DNA of 64,000 nucleotides from Spodoptera frugiperda. Lineage: Eukaryota > Arthropoda > Insecta > Lepidoptera > Noctuidae. Positions 49,611 through 60,600 of the stretch are shown here, in pieces (positions within the stretch are counted from its first letter, which is position 1; every line of letters starts with the position of its first letter). The stretch lies in contig NC_064215.1 of the NCBI RefSeq assembly GCF_023101765.2, positions 11,408,001 through 11,472,000 on the forward strand, in the 5' to 3' direction. The notes beneath the pieces are model-generated. The model saw only the letters and a list, made by a program, of their open reading frames with translations. It was not told the DNA's origin and ran no database searches. A program made the position numbers and the translations under genes.

Positions 49611-50144
49611 GGCAAATTTTAGTTCCGACGTTGACCGGTAGAGGCGTTGTATAATTTGACATAAAAAATGTACATCGTCGCTAGCGACTATCAACAAATA
49701 CTATTGCTTCAAACTCATGGTAGAAGTACAGATGTCTACTGAGTAAAAACAACCACCGCTCTTTAGGTACAAAGCCTTGAGTGAACGTAGAAAATACAGC
49801 ATTTCATTCAACTTCAGTCGAACACTGAAAATACTGATTTAGCATATTACCGCTACTACTACTACATGCATCTGACATACTTGTGAAAGTAATTGTCCTC
49901 ATTCATCTTTTATCTTTTATCTTTATCTCTACCATCTTTTATTGCAGACGGCAAACAATAAACAATCGAATTCTTCACAATTTTGATGTGTGATATCTTT
50001 CACGTTCAGACGATAGATGTCGATTTCGATATCCGAGTCGATAACATTATTTTCTATGTTACGTATTCATTTATAAGGAAATAATTTGTTATAACTCGTA
50101 AAAAATATTTTGCACTAGTCTTCTTTAGCATGGTATCTGTACTA

Positions 50145-50293
50145 TCCCGGAGCTGCGGACTACCTAGCGGGTTATCGGAGGTCCGGCTCAAAGAGCAGGA
50201 GTAGGAACGGAGTGTTTTTAGTCAGTAAGAGTAACAGTCCTCGCCTCATTCAAGGCGGGAAAAGTCATTGGATGATTTTCCCACCTCAAAAAA
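50145..50293 (+). repeat. 5'-truncated R1-like LINE tail
   Basis: TCCCGGAGCTGCGGACTACC, TAGCGGGTTATCGGAGGTCC, TTTTTAGTCAGTAAGAGTAA and AGTCATTGGATGATTTTCCC, then CTCAAAAAAG. It is collinear with 60930-61085 of the intact element. Frames of 66-68 codons here are incidental. Confidence 0.8.
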
Positions 50294-50811
50294 GTAGTAG
50301 TATGACGATGGATGAACTCGATACCTATGAAAATGATTGGCCACAGAAAGTTCTACGAAGTGACGGGTGGAAGGAAGGTAGGGAAGCCTTTGCCCTGCAG
50401 TGGGACGACCATGGCTGACAATAAATAAATAAATTACTAATATCATATCTTAACGTCTCATGCAATGCATTAAAGCCTTTAAATACTACACAATACATGA
50501 AAGTCTTAAAAACAGTAAATAAAATCCAGTTTGATATAATTAGAATCTTGTTTATCCCTCGTTTAAAACTATATCTCTGCGAACTTGCATATCGTCACGT
50601 AGGTACGATTATGAATAGATTTAGAAACGGAAAGTTTTATGGCATACCCAAATTTTAATTGTATCAAATTACTAATTCTTTGGTCTCGTGGATTTTGAAA
50701 AAAAAAACACTAGTGGAGTCCAAGTGAACGAGTCAAAGGCCAAGTGTACCTATTATGCAAAATTTGGCAATTGGAAATTGAAATACCTCTAAACTCTTTC
50801 TGAAAAAAGCA

Positions 50812-50884
50812 ATACGTGGTCTGACGCGGAAATCGAAACCGAGAACCTTTGCCCGGCAGTCACACTTGTAAACACTAAACCGTA
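50812..50884 (-). repeat. SINE-B head remnant
   Basis: GTCTGACGCGGAAATCGAAA, CCGAGAACCTTTGCCCGGCA and GTCACACTTGTAAACACTAA correspond to the tRNA-like head of SINE-B, with several changes. Confidence 0.5.
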
Positions 50885-51400
50885 AATTGATTCTATAGCA
50901 GTTAATAGTATCGCGTTTTAGTAATCGCGTTTTTGGTTTTACTAGATGTTTCAGTTAGGTCATTGTCCTACCACTTGTGTATCGACCTAGTTGTATCTAT
51001 AAACAATTTTACATACAAAGTGACGCCCTACAAAAACAATGTAATTTACTCTAAAGCCGAAACGTCAATCAAAACTAAAATATTATGATTAACTACGTAT
51101 CCAAACTAGGTACATGTGTACGAACATTCGTATGACGAACTATACGAAATGAGGTTACTTATCTACACACAAATATACACAAACACATAATCCTTTATCT
51201 CCATGTAATCTTATAAATATCTACTTTTAAACAACACATGAAATCATTATCTTATCGACGGTCGATTGGTGAAACAGAAATAACACAGTAATCTATTTCA
51301 GGAAATGCATAAATAAACAGTGATGTATAAATTAAAATAAATAAATAATTTATTAGTCAAATGGTTCTTTGAAAATTACTCACTTTTAGCTTTAGTAATA

Positions 51401-51662
51401 TATTTTTTATGATATAAGCCGATAAATGAGCAGACGTATCCCGGATAGTAAGCAATCGTGACCGGCCATTGACACCCGAAACTCCGGAGGCGTTACGAGT
51501 GCGTTACTGGCCTTTTGAAGGTATGGAATTTAAGGGTTGTTGGGGAAATGGTGATTGGGAATTGGGAAGGGGGGGTAATTGGGTATCTGGTAACCTCAAT
51601 CAAACAACGAAACACAACGCAAGCGTTATTTCACGTCGGTTTTCGGTGAACTACAACTTCTA
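51401..51662 (+). repeat. Dispersed repeat family C
   Basis: TATTTTTTATGATATAAGCC, then GAAACTCCGGAGGCGTTACG, AAGGGTTGTTGGGGAAATGG, GGGGGGGTAATTGGGTATCT and TTATTTCACGTCGGTTTTCG. Closest in structure to 61512-61797 (opposite strand). The 64-codon frame inside is incidental. Confidence 0.8.
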
Positions 51663-52296
51663 AGAACATCATTCACAAACTGCCCCACTATTCCAAAGAC
51701 ATAATACTCGTACACCTAAATATCACCAAAATGGGCACATAAACAGAGAAATTATCACGTTTTTTTATCTCGTCGCGTCGTGACCTTAAATTCTGTAATT
51801 TCTCCTAAGTAAACATGAAAAGATGCGCTTGCTTTGATACAGTTATCGGAACTAGGTCGGCTACGTGACATGCTTACATGTTAACACGAAAAACTGTCGC
51901 TTCCAGACAAAGATACTCTTTTATGATATTTAAATAATGAAGCTGAGATACAATAGCACGTGAATTTTGGCAAATAAGTTCGTTAGCGTTGGGACTTTAC
52001 CAGAATCTGCTGCATATCATTCTGCACTCTATAATGTTTAAAATCCATTTTTGAAAGCTTCTGGTCAATTAAGGGTGTAATAACTAAAAACATAGCTTAG
52101 CTGAGTCCATTTCCATCAATGCTTAGCGACGCATACCAATGAATATAATTGGTGAAAGCCAAACGCATCCACAGCATCGTAGCATAGCACAACTCTGGTG
52201 GAAAAACAGCCTTTTGACAACGAAAAGAGAGAGTGAATTCAGGTACTTAAATGTATAAGTTCAGAAAAAAATGTGTTTTTTTTTTATTTCACTTAA

Positions 52297-53062
52297 AAAA
52301 GGAGATTGTCCAAATCTGGCTATTTTTGAACAGGCTGCTCAACAAAAATGTAATTTACCAATAATTTTATTTATATTTTAGTAAATGTCTGACGCTAATA
52401 ACATTGTATCAATTTGTACTTTAAAAAAATTGATTTTTATTGGTATTTGTTATGATAAGACCAAGTATTTGTAGTAGTTTGCTTTGAATTTGACTTTAGT
52501 GCTGCCAATCTGCTGTCAATCTGTTGTGTTTTTCGTCAAAATGACAGATATTATTCGCTTTGTTCTTTTGCATTGTGAGTGTTGAAACTTCAATTTATTG
52601 CGTGGGAAAATACAAAGTAGACACATTAGTAGGAAAACATATTTTGTATATATATTATATGAAAATAACACTAAAGGCAGGACAGCCATAAAACATTATT
52701 GCTGCAACTGCATGGTGGGTCATAGAACAGTAGGTTGATGTGCACATATAATAACTATTATTTGGTTTTTAAGCTGGGCAAGTTACCAGAAAATTATTAA
52801 TCCACCTGCCGAGTTCCTTGACCATATTTTAATTATATATGAATCGGATTAATAATGCAATTTAATAGAAAAAAAATTTTTTATTTCATGCATAATCAGT
52901 TTCAATAAAATGTAAAAAAATATCTAAATATAAATCTTGATACAAAACTAAGCTTGTATCTTCATTCTTACTGATATGAACTAATAAATCAAACATATAT
53001 TATTAGCTGAAGTGCTTGTTCAAAAATAGCCAAAGTCCCATTCAAGTTGGTCAATCCCCTTT
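52297..53062. repeat. 766-bp element bounded by inverted repeats
   Basis: The left end reads AAAAGGAGATTGTCC, then CTGGCTATTTTTGAACAGGC. The right end (53011-53062) complements it: AAAGGGGATTGACC, then CTTTGGCTATTTTTGAACAA in reverse sense. The arms are about 40-50 bp with a short insertion in the right one. The interior is AT-rich with no long ORF. It looks like a non-autonomous DNA transposon. It ends 424 bp before the decayed gene at 53487, and I cannot show that they belong together. Confidence 0.6.
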
Positions 53063-53486
53063 GTACTGTTTATAAACGTTGTAATTCAGGACACAAGTTA
53101 TCACTATTGTCATAACATGTTATGTTATACGACAAAGTTAATCGTCAAGTTTGTCTGACATCATTTGACGTCATATCTTTACTTCGTCAAATAAGAAATG
53201 ATATACATATTATTTCAAACGTTATTTTTTTCGGGTGTATTATTTTGTATAATACACTATTCAACACAAAAAAAATATCTGACCCAGTTCGTATTATTTC
53301 ATAATGAGGTTGCCTAATTATAAATAACTATAGGCATTTTATTTTGATATCACATCTAGAAGTGGAGATATAGGGCTTTTTATTTTTTTACCGACCTTCA
53401 ATAGTAAAATTACGGCTAGTCGTGAAATTTGTAACTATTGCGAATGGAACTTAGTGCATTCGTTAGTTTAATAACTGTTTTCTAAA

Positions 53487-54418
53487 ATGTCGCGAGTGTC
53501 TGTTAATAGTCCTGATTTATTTTGCTATGTTTGTGGAGAATTTACGCCAAAATCGAAAAAAAAGCCTATGACTGACTTAATTAAACAGGCCTATCGAGCT
53601 TATTTTAACCGTGACGTAAGAAATCAAGACAAGCCGTGGATGCCTAAAGTATGCTGTTTAAGATGCTATACGAATCTGAATGGTTGGTCTAAGGGAACTA
53701 CAAAAAAAATGCCATTTGGTACGCCAAGCCGAGCGCGATCACTACATTTTATGAAAAAAAGATTGGCCATCACGTCACTCTATAGTTGTGGGACAACAAA
53801 ACATTAAATTTGATCCTTTGGTTGAGCCAGATTAAACTCATTTTACCGGCATTGCACATCAAATTAGGACTTATAAAAAAAAAGTCAAAAAATTAAGCAA
53901 AGACGTTTCTGTATTCCAGTTTCTCAAGCAAAAGTTTCCTAAACTTAGTGACGCGTAAATCAAAAAGGGTGTTTTCGTAGGTCCAGACATAAATAAACTA
54001 ATTCGAGACTCGTCTTTTACTCTCTCTCAACAATATTGAAAAACAAGCATGGCAAGCAAGCTTTTGTCGATGTCACGAAGAATTTCTTTGGTAACAAGAA
54101 AGCAGATGATTTTCGCAAAAAAATAAATATATTATTGGACTGCTACCATAAAATGGGATGCGATATGTCATTAAACTGCATTTTCTTCATGCATATTTGG
54201 ATTTTTTCCCTGCCAATATGGGGTCAGTCAGTGACGAACACTGAGAACGCTTTCATCAAGATTTTGCTGCATTTGAGATACGTTTTCAAGGTCGATGGGA
54301 GCCTGCTATGCTCGCAGATTACTGCTGGAGCCTTCTTAGACGTACCCCAGCATCTGAGTACAAGAGGACAGCCAGTCACTCCAAAAAAACCACACCATTT
54401 CAATTAAAACAAGAATAA
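53487..54418 (+). pseudogene. Decayed, internally deleted transposon-like multicopy insect gene
   Basis: The first part (53487 to about 53745) encodes a Cys-containing N-terminus with FCYVCGEFTPKSKK, LIKQAYRAYF and PKVCCLRCYTNL. The paired CxxC and CCxxC motifs look zinc-binding. Such a start is known to me from an uncharacterised, highly repeated gene family in insects and other animals. After a junction near 53750 the homology resumes far downstream in other frames: LPALHIKLGL (about 53840-53870), FPKLSDA (about 53935-53957), then GVFVGPDINKLIRD, KQAWQAFVDVTKNFFGNKKA and MGCDMSL. The C-terminal MLADYCWSLLRR and KRTASHSKK follow, stopping at 54416-54418. At least three frame changes and an in-frame TAA (near 53956) break it, and a large central block of the family is missing. 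An AATAAA at 54413 could be its poly(A) signal. It is certainly non-functional as a full protein. Family membership is from memory and the enzymatic role is unknown. Confidence 0.7.
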
Positions 54419-54589
54419 AATCATGACAACTTTGTCATTTCGGACATAGCTGTATATCTGGAAATTGAGATGTGATGGAAAGTGCTTCTTTATATATTTT
54501 TATAATAGCAGTGGCAAGGAATAATAATCACATAATGAAAACTCAGATAAAATTAAAAGTTGAAAATTTGTTGAGTAGTGATATCTATC

Positions 54590-54726
54590 TACATTATATA
54601 AAAATCAATTGCTATTCTTATTGTCGTTAAAACTCAAGAACGGTTTGACCGATTTGGCAAATGTTGGTCTTTAGATAAGAAAAAAATATTGAGGCAGTAC
54701 GAAGTTTGCTGGGTCAGCTAGTATGG
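54590..54726 (+). repeat. Non-LTR or Helitron-like tail fragment
   Basis: TTGTCGTTAAAACTCAAGAA, CGGTTTGACCGATTTGGCAA and GCTGGGTCAGCTAGTATGG form a 3'-end pattern frequent in moths. It ends about 130 bp before the R1-like LINE. Confidence 0.5.
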
Positions 54727-54854
54727 AATAAAACTTTTGCCATTCATCAGGTGCAATTCCATTCCGGTACGTGTTCATCAACCACACGTAATTTATTACT
54801 CATCCACACAATAATAAATCCTAACACTAACTTAGAAACAATTATAGGAAACCT

Positions 54855-54868
54855 AGTGACGTTTCTTG
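54855..54868 (+). repeat. Target-site duplication, left copy
   Basis: AGTGACGTTTCTTG, identical to 61101-61114 at the other end of the LINE. The leading A may be part of the poly(A) on the right, so the duplication is 13 or 14 bp. Confidence 0.95.
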
Positions 54869-55471
54869 GGGTGCGGTGCCAGAAGACCTCCCCGTGGTGC
54901 ACCCTGGGTACAGGCAATAGTCCCCCTAACGGGGGTGATAGGGTTGGAGAGGCTATTGCCTGTAGCGAACTTTTGGACGGGGCGGAAGAACCCGAGATGG
55001 GTTCTGGGGGCGGCGGGCTTTGTGCTGACACATGGCCTGCGCCTCCGAGGGGCGTCACTCCGCACGTCTCTCTGACTTAGCAGAGAGCGTGGCGGAGAGG
55101 CAAGGACGGTGCTCGTTGTGCACTCACCCTGCCAACGAGCAGCATCGGGGCACAAGTTGTCCTCGATTGCAACCGTTGATATCGTAACCCGGGAAGAGGT
55201 CATGGTCATGTTTTATGACTCTGAACGGGACGAGGGTCTTGGCTTGATCGCCCGGACCGCGAGGAAGATAACCTCTATAAAAAATTCCTCCAATACCAAG
55301 TTCTGGTGCGCGGCGAGGGTATGCGTGGCTGAGGAGTAGAGTCAGTCGCGAGCGCACCCCCAGCTAGGGGACCGGTGGACCCTCTAGTTGGGTTACAAAT
55401 ATACACTTACCCAGGTACAGGGGGCACTGCCTGGGTGGACTGCATGTTTCCCCCATTCTCGTGGGAACTAT
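54869..55471 (+). other. 5'UTR of the R1-like LINE
   Basis: GC-rich leader beginning GGGTGCGGTGCCAGAAGACC directly after the target-site duplication, so no 5' truncation is apparent. Non-LTR elements usually carry an internal promoter here; none can be pinpointed by eye. Overlapping frames of 60-124 codons on both strands are by-products of the GC content. The ORF1 frame stays open 28 codons upstream of its first ATG without an earlier ATG. Confidence 0.8.
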
Positions 55472-57607
55472 ATGGAGAAAAGAAATTTAAAAAACAAAAA
55501 ACAACCACCAGAGAAGGAGAGGGCAGGTGAGCTTAGCTCACCTGCAGTTGTTGTGGCAGAGAGCCCCAGTGGCTCTGGTGCCCGTGGGGAGGCGCTGGTC
55601 TCGTCCGGCAAGTCCCACACACGGGTCCCAAGTCGGGAGGGGTCGGACTCGGAGTCCGACTCGTCATCTGTGTCTGGCGTGAGCGTCATTTCAATGCGCC
55701 AGACAAGATCGACTTTTAAGCGTCCCAGGACGGAGGAGGTTCGAGGACTGTCCTCGTCCTCAAATACGCAGGAGGCCCCGGCCCCTCCTAAAATCCCCAC
55801 GACTGCGCGGGGTAGAGGCAGGGGAAGGCCCAAGAGGCTGTCAGCCACTGCACGGTCCAAGCCGGCTAAGCGTCTGGCCGCGGAGGATACCCTGAGAAGT
55901 GGCGCCCTCTCAGACTCCTCTATAAAGGAGGTCTCAGACGCCGACGGTATGGAAGGCGAGCGCGGCACTGGGACGCTGCGCCAAACCATCAAAGAAGCGC
56001 TCCGCCAGGTAGCTGGGAAGAAATTCCAGTCTACTAAAGCTGCTCAGCTAAAGTCGGTGGAGGCTGAAATAATGGCGGCGGTCTTTGATGTGTGCAGAGT
56101 CCCCTCAGCGGGAAAAGTGCACAAGGAGTTGGCCGAAATGCGGCAGGAGCTGGCGCGCTTATCCGCCTCCAACGCGGCTCTGGAGACCGAGCTCCGGTCC
56201 ACCAAGGCGGAGCTTGCCGCTTGCCGAGGAAGCCATCCTCAACCCTCGGCGGAGCCCGATATGCTCGGGCTAATGCGCAGAGAGATGGCTGCCTTCCAGC
56301 AGCGTTTTAATGTGCTGGAGGGCAGACTTCTTCGTCCCTCGCTAGCGGCCTCGAGCTTAGCGACCTCGAGGTCATACGCGGCTGTTGCGGCCAGGTCCTC
56401 GACCTCCTCTGGTCAGACTGGCTGCGGTGCCCAACAGGTGGCGAGACCACGAGCGGCTCCTCCAACGAGGACCCCAGCACCCCCAGCGGTGCAGGCACAA
56501 GCTACACCGGCGGCGAACGCGTCTTCAGGACGCAAAAGAAGGAGCAAGGGTGCTGCGGTTCAGCAGGCTGAAGCCCTAGCCACAGGTGCGCCTACCCCGA
56601 CAGCAAGGGGTCCAGACGGTAGTGAGTGGCAGGTCGTCGGCGAGGCGAGGAGAGTCGCCAAAGAAGCAAGAAAGCGCCGCAAGAAAGCGCAGCGGCAGCG
56701 GCGGCAGCAGGAGCGCAAAGAAAAGCGCGCTGCGGCCTTGCTTCTCGCCCCCAAAACCGCGGCTGTAGTGATTACATTACAGCCCGATGCGGTGAAAAGG
56801 GGCATGACATATGGCGACGTCCTCGCCAAATTGAAGGGGGCGGTGACTCCCGCGGAGTTCGGGGCCCCTAACGGGTTCGCTATTAAAGCGACCGCTACAG
56901 GAGCCCGTTTATTGGAGGTCCCCGGCGCAGCCAGCGGCCCGTCCGCTGACGCCTTAGCCGAAAGGCTTCGGGCGTGTCTCGGTGCGGACGAGGTTCGCGT
57001 GTCCAGGCCCACTAAGTGCTTGGATCTGCGAATAATGGGCCTGGATGACTCCGTGACGGAGCATGAGGTGGTGGCCGCTGTCGCCAGGACGGGAGGGTGC
57101 CCTGCTGATCAGGTCAAAGCAGGCACCATCCGTCCGGACAACTCGGGTCTGCGAACGGTGGTCGTGAGTTGCCCCGTCACAGCGGCCCAAAAAATTAAGG
57201 AGGGCAAAAGGCTCCTGGTAGGCTGGGTCTCGGCGCAGGTCAAGCTGCTCGAGGTCCGGCCTCTGAGGTGCTACCGCTGCCACGTGGGCCACCACGTAAG
57301 CGTTAAATGCACCTCGGAGGTTGACCGCAGCGACCGCTGCTTCCGCTGCGGTCAGCCCGGTCACAAGGCCGGCACGTGCACCGCCCCGCTGCACTGCGAC
57401 GCATGTGCGGCGGCTGGCAAGCCGGCCAATCACCGGGCCGGGAGCAAGGCCTGCTCCCCGCCTACCAAACCCAGGGGCAAGGGCAGGCCCTCCGCCGCCC
57501 CCGTCGTTTCCACCGCCGCCACCGTGGCAGTCGCCACTGCCACCGCCGCCGCGGTCAGCGCCGGCTGTAATGCCGCCAGGGAGGAGGTTGTAATGGATTG
57601 CCATTAA
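55472..57607 (+). CDS. ORF1, gag-like nucleic-acid-binding protein of R1-clade LINE
   Basis: A 711-residue protein starting at ATG 55472 (MEKRNLKNKKQ), chosen because the open frame upstream has only non-ATG codons. It should bind element RNA, form the RNP and accompany it to the target. The N-terminus is basic and Ser/Pro-rich with an acidic SDSESDSSS stretch. A helical, coiled-coil-like segment lies at about residues 214-256 (ELAEMRQELARLSASNAALE and on). A strongly basic block near 396-421 (KEARKRRKKAQRQRRQQERK) could be a nuclear localisation signal. Three zinc knuckles close the protein: C-x2-C-x4-H-x4-C at 600-613 and 623-636, and C-x2-C-x8-H-x6-C at 642-661. An Ala/Thr/Val-rich tail follows. 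Three knuckles are typical for the R1 clade. The stop TAA shares its last base with the ORF2 ATG. No disabling change is visible. Confidence 0.92.
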   Translation: MEKRNLKNKKQPPEKERAGELSSPAVVVAESPSGSGARGEALVSSGKSHTRVPSREGSDSESDSSSVSGVSVISMRQTRSTFKRPRTEEVRGLSSSSNTQEAPAPPKIPTTARGRGRGRPKRLSATARSKPAKRLAAEDTLRSGALSDSSIKEVSDADGMEGERGTGTLRQTIKEALRQVAGKKFQSTKAAQLKSVEAEIMAAVFDVCRVPSAGKVHKELAEMRQELARLSASNAALETELRSTKAELAACRGSHPQPSAEPDMLGLMRREMAAFQQRFNVLEGRLLRPSLAASSLATSRSYAAVAARSSTSSGQTGCGAQQVARPRAAPPTRTPAPPAVQAQATPAANASSGRKRRSKGAAVQQAEALATGAPTPTARGPDGSEWQVVGEARRVAKEARKRRKKAQRQRRQQERKEKRAAALLLAPKTAAVVITLQPDAVKRGMTYGDVLAKLKGAVTPAEFGAPNGFAIKATATGARLLEVPGAASGPSADALAERLRACLGADEVRVSRPTKCLDLRIMGLDDSVTEHEVVAAVARTGGCPADQVKAGTIRPDNSGLRTVVVSCPVTAAQKIKEGKRLLVGWVSAQVKLLEVRPLRCYRCHVGHHVSVKCTSEVDRSDRCFRCGQPGHKAGTCTAPLHCDACAAAGKPANHRAGSKACSPPTKPRGKGRPSAAPVVSTAATVAVATATAAAVSAGCNAAREEVVMDCH

Positions 57608-57609
57608 TG
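57605..57609 (+). promoter_or_regulatory. TAATG stop-start overlap between ORF1 and ORF2
   Basis: The ORF1 stop TAA (57605-57607) and ORF2 start ATG (57607-57609) overlap by one base. In the related moth element SART1, a UAAUG overlap is known to drive ORF2 translation by termination-reinitiation. The same mechanism is likely here by analogy. The nearest in-frame alternative to this ATG upstream is only a TTG. Confidence 0.8.
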
Positions 57610-60600
57610 AATCCATTCCGCCTCCTCCAGGCGAACATCAACCACTGCGCCGCTGCTCAGGATCTCCTGCTCCAGAGCATGGCGCAGTGGTCGATCAATG
57701 TCGCCGTAGTCTCCGAGCCGTATTTCGTCCCGCCCAGGGATCACTGGGTGGCGGACTTGGACGGCTCGGTGACCATCATCTCGTCGGCCGCCGCCGGTAC
57801 CCCGACTCTCGAGAGCGCTCGAAGAGGCCGGGGTTGTGTTGCAGCACGGTTCGGAGAGATCGCTGTGGTGGGCGTGTATTTCTCTCCGAACCGAACTCTC
57901 GTCGAGTTCCACAACTCCCTTAGGGAGTTGGTCGCCGTCGTCGTCGGGTTCCGTTCCCTCCCCGTACTTGTCCTCGGGGACTTCAATGCCAAAAACTTGG
58001 CTTGGGGTTCCCGGTTCACTGACGTTCGGGGTAGGATGGTGGAAGACTGGGCTCTGGAGACAGGCCTAGTCGTCCTGAACCGGGGTTCTGTCCCCACGTG
58101 TGTGCGGATGCAGGGTGAGTCGGTGGTGGATATCTCGTTCGCCAGCCCCGCTCTGTCACCCCGTGTTGTTGACTGGCGCGTTATGGAGGAGGTGGAGACG
58201 TTTTCTGACCACCGGTATATCCGGTTCAACGTCTCCGCCGAGTCCGCGGACCCGCCAGTCAGACAGGCCCCATGTGGCCCGCGTTGGGCGCTAAGACAGT
58301 TGGACCGGGAGCTTTTCCTGGAAGCCGCAATCGTGCAGGCCTGGGTGATACCACCGGACAGGCCTGCCGACATCGACGAAGAGGCAAGATGGCTCCAGGA
58401 CGCCATGTCCAGAATATGTGACGTGGCGATGCCCCGGGTCCGTCCAGGTCAGCGCAAGCGCCAGGTGTACTGGTGGTCGCAAGAGCTGGCTGCTCTGCGC
58501 AATGCGTGCGTAGCTGCGCGCCGCCGGTACACGAGGCACCGCAGGCTCCGTATCCGCGCTCCAGACGCGGAGGTAAGAGAGGCGGAGTTGTACGAGGGGT
58601 ACAAGGTGGCGAAGGCCGCCCTCAAAGCGGAGATTTGGCGGGCTAAGGAGGAAGCCCGCCGGGAGATGCTGGAGACTCTGAACAGAGATCCATGGGGGCG
58701 CCCCTATCGGATGGTGCGTGATAAGCTCCGCACGTGGGCTCCCCCACTGACTCAGAGTCTCCGGCCAGAGGTCGTAGAGGAAGTAGTCGGCACCTTGTTT
58801 CCCCGACTACGGAGGGGTTTCACCCCTCCATCCATGACTCCGCCCCCTGCGGTGCCCAATGCGGGCCACAGTGACGACGACGACGACATCGTTCCGGAGG
58901 TGACCGAGGCAGAACTGAGAGCGGCGGTGCGCCGGATGGGCGCCAAGAACACCGCCCCAGGACCCGATGGCCTACATGGCAAGGCGTGGGTCCTGGCCTC
59001 GGAGGCTCTCGGGCCTCGATTAATAGGTCTCTATAGCGCATGCTTGGAGAGGGGCCAGTTCCCGCTTCAGTGGAAGACGGGAAAACTGGTCCTCGTGAAG
59101 AAGCCGGGGCGCCCTGCGGACTCTCCATCCGCATACCGGCCCATTGTGCTGCTCGACGAGGTGGGAAAAGTCTTCGAAAGGATAATTTCGAACCGCCTCG
59201 TCGCGCACTTGTCCGGATCTGGGCCGGACCTCGCGGATGGCCAGTTCGGCTTCCGCAGAGGGCGCTCCACGGTGGACGCCATCATGCGCGTAAGGGACCT
59301 CACGACGGGGACTGCAGTGTCCAGGGGTAAGGTCGTTGTAGCGGTGTCTCTGGACATTGCCAACGCCTTCAACTCCCTACCCTGGAGCTGTATACTGGAG
59401 GCACTTCGGTATCATCGGGTGCCTACCTACCTCCGTCATATAATCGAGGCCTACCTGACAGACAGGTATGTCATATACCCCGGTCACCAGGGCGAATGGA
59501 AACGGCGAGAGATGTCGCGCGGTGTTCCACAGGGTTCGGTTTTGGGACCGCTCCTGTGGGATATCGGTTACGACTGGGTGCTGCGCACCGACCTCCCGAA
59601 CGGCGTCGACGTAATATGTTACGCCGACGATACGCTAGTGTTAGCGCACGGGAGGTCGCACCAGGCGGCGGCCAACTTAATGGCGAGAGCGGTTGCGACA
59701 GTTGTTGATAGGATCCGGCAATTGGGACTCGAGGTGGCGCTCCACAAGTCCGAGGCCATGTGTTTTCATGGCCGCGGGAACGCGCCACCTCCGGGTGGGT
59801 CCCAAATAACGGCAGGAGGGGTTACCATCGGCGTCGAGACGACGATGAAGTATCTAGGACTCGTCCTCGACAGTCGATGGAACTTCGTGGAGCACTTCCG
59901 ACGTTTGGCTCCTAAGTTGGAACGGACGGGGGCTGCGCTTAAGCGGCTCCTGCCAAACCTCGGGGGGCCAAATGCCTCCTGCCGGAGGTTGTACGCGGGG
60001 ATCGTGCGGTCCATGGCCCTCTATGGCGCCCCTGTGTGGGCGCCGAATCTGATGCGGCGGCCAGCTCGGACGCTGCTCACGTCTCAGAGGGTCATGGCCA
60101 TCCGAGTGATCCGTGGATATCGCACGATCTCCGGGGAGGCGGCGAACTTCCTTGCCGGATTACCGCCGTGGGATTTGGAGGCGAAGGTGCTCGCGCATGT
60201 GTTCAGTTTGCGCGCCGACGCGTGCCGCCGGGGCGAAACTCCACTGCCGCGCCAGATCAGTGCGTGGCGGGACGAGCTCCGGCGCGATCTCATGGCGGAA
60301 TGGCAGCAACGACTGTCGCAACCGAGGGCTGGGCTCGCTGTCATCGCAGCGGTAAGTCCCCTCTTTGAGGAGTGGCTAGAGAGGCGCCACGGCGTCCTCA
60401 CCTACCGCCTGACGCAGGTGCTTACCGGACATGGGAGTTTCGGTAGGTTCCTGTTCCTTATTGGGCGGGAGGAAACGCCCGGGTGTCATCACTGTGAGGA
60501 CCGCCCGGAGGACACGGTAGAACATACGGTGGCGGTGTGCCCTGCGTGGGCTGAGCACCGCCAAGTCCTCAGGGATGTGGTCGGCGACGGCGACCTCTCG

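Larger units (their letters stand above)
41368..52296. other. Upstream flank of host gene, repeat-filled
   Basis: No gene with conserved motifs or convincing exons was seen. It holds R1-LINE tails (42328, 44187, 49565 and 50145), SINE-A copies (45010, 46291 and 46928), family C (48103 and 51401), MITEs (46521 and 49331) and SINE-B remnants (48941 and 50812). Open frames of 60-90 codons are scattered but either overlap these repeats or look random. The stretches 42464-44186, 47107-48102 and 51663-52296 show nothing supportable. Confidence 0.6.

Noticed and set aside
54706..55357. Several 70-124-codon frames on both strands over the LINE 5'UTR
   Set aside because: They cross the target-site duplication or overlap each other in the GC-rich leader, and no domain is visible.
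56954..58406. Long antisense ORFs of about 220 codons (56954-57616 and 57741-58406, minus)
   Set aside because: Mirror frames of the GC-rich LINE coding sequence; low-complexity Gly/Arg-rich or incoherent translations, no motifs.
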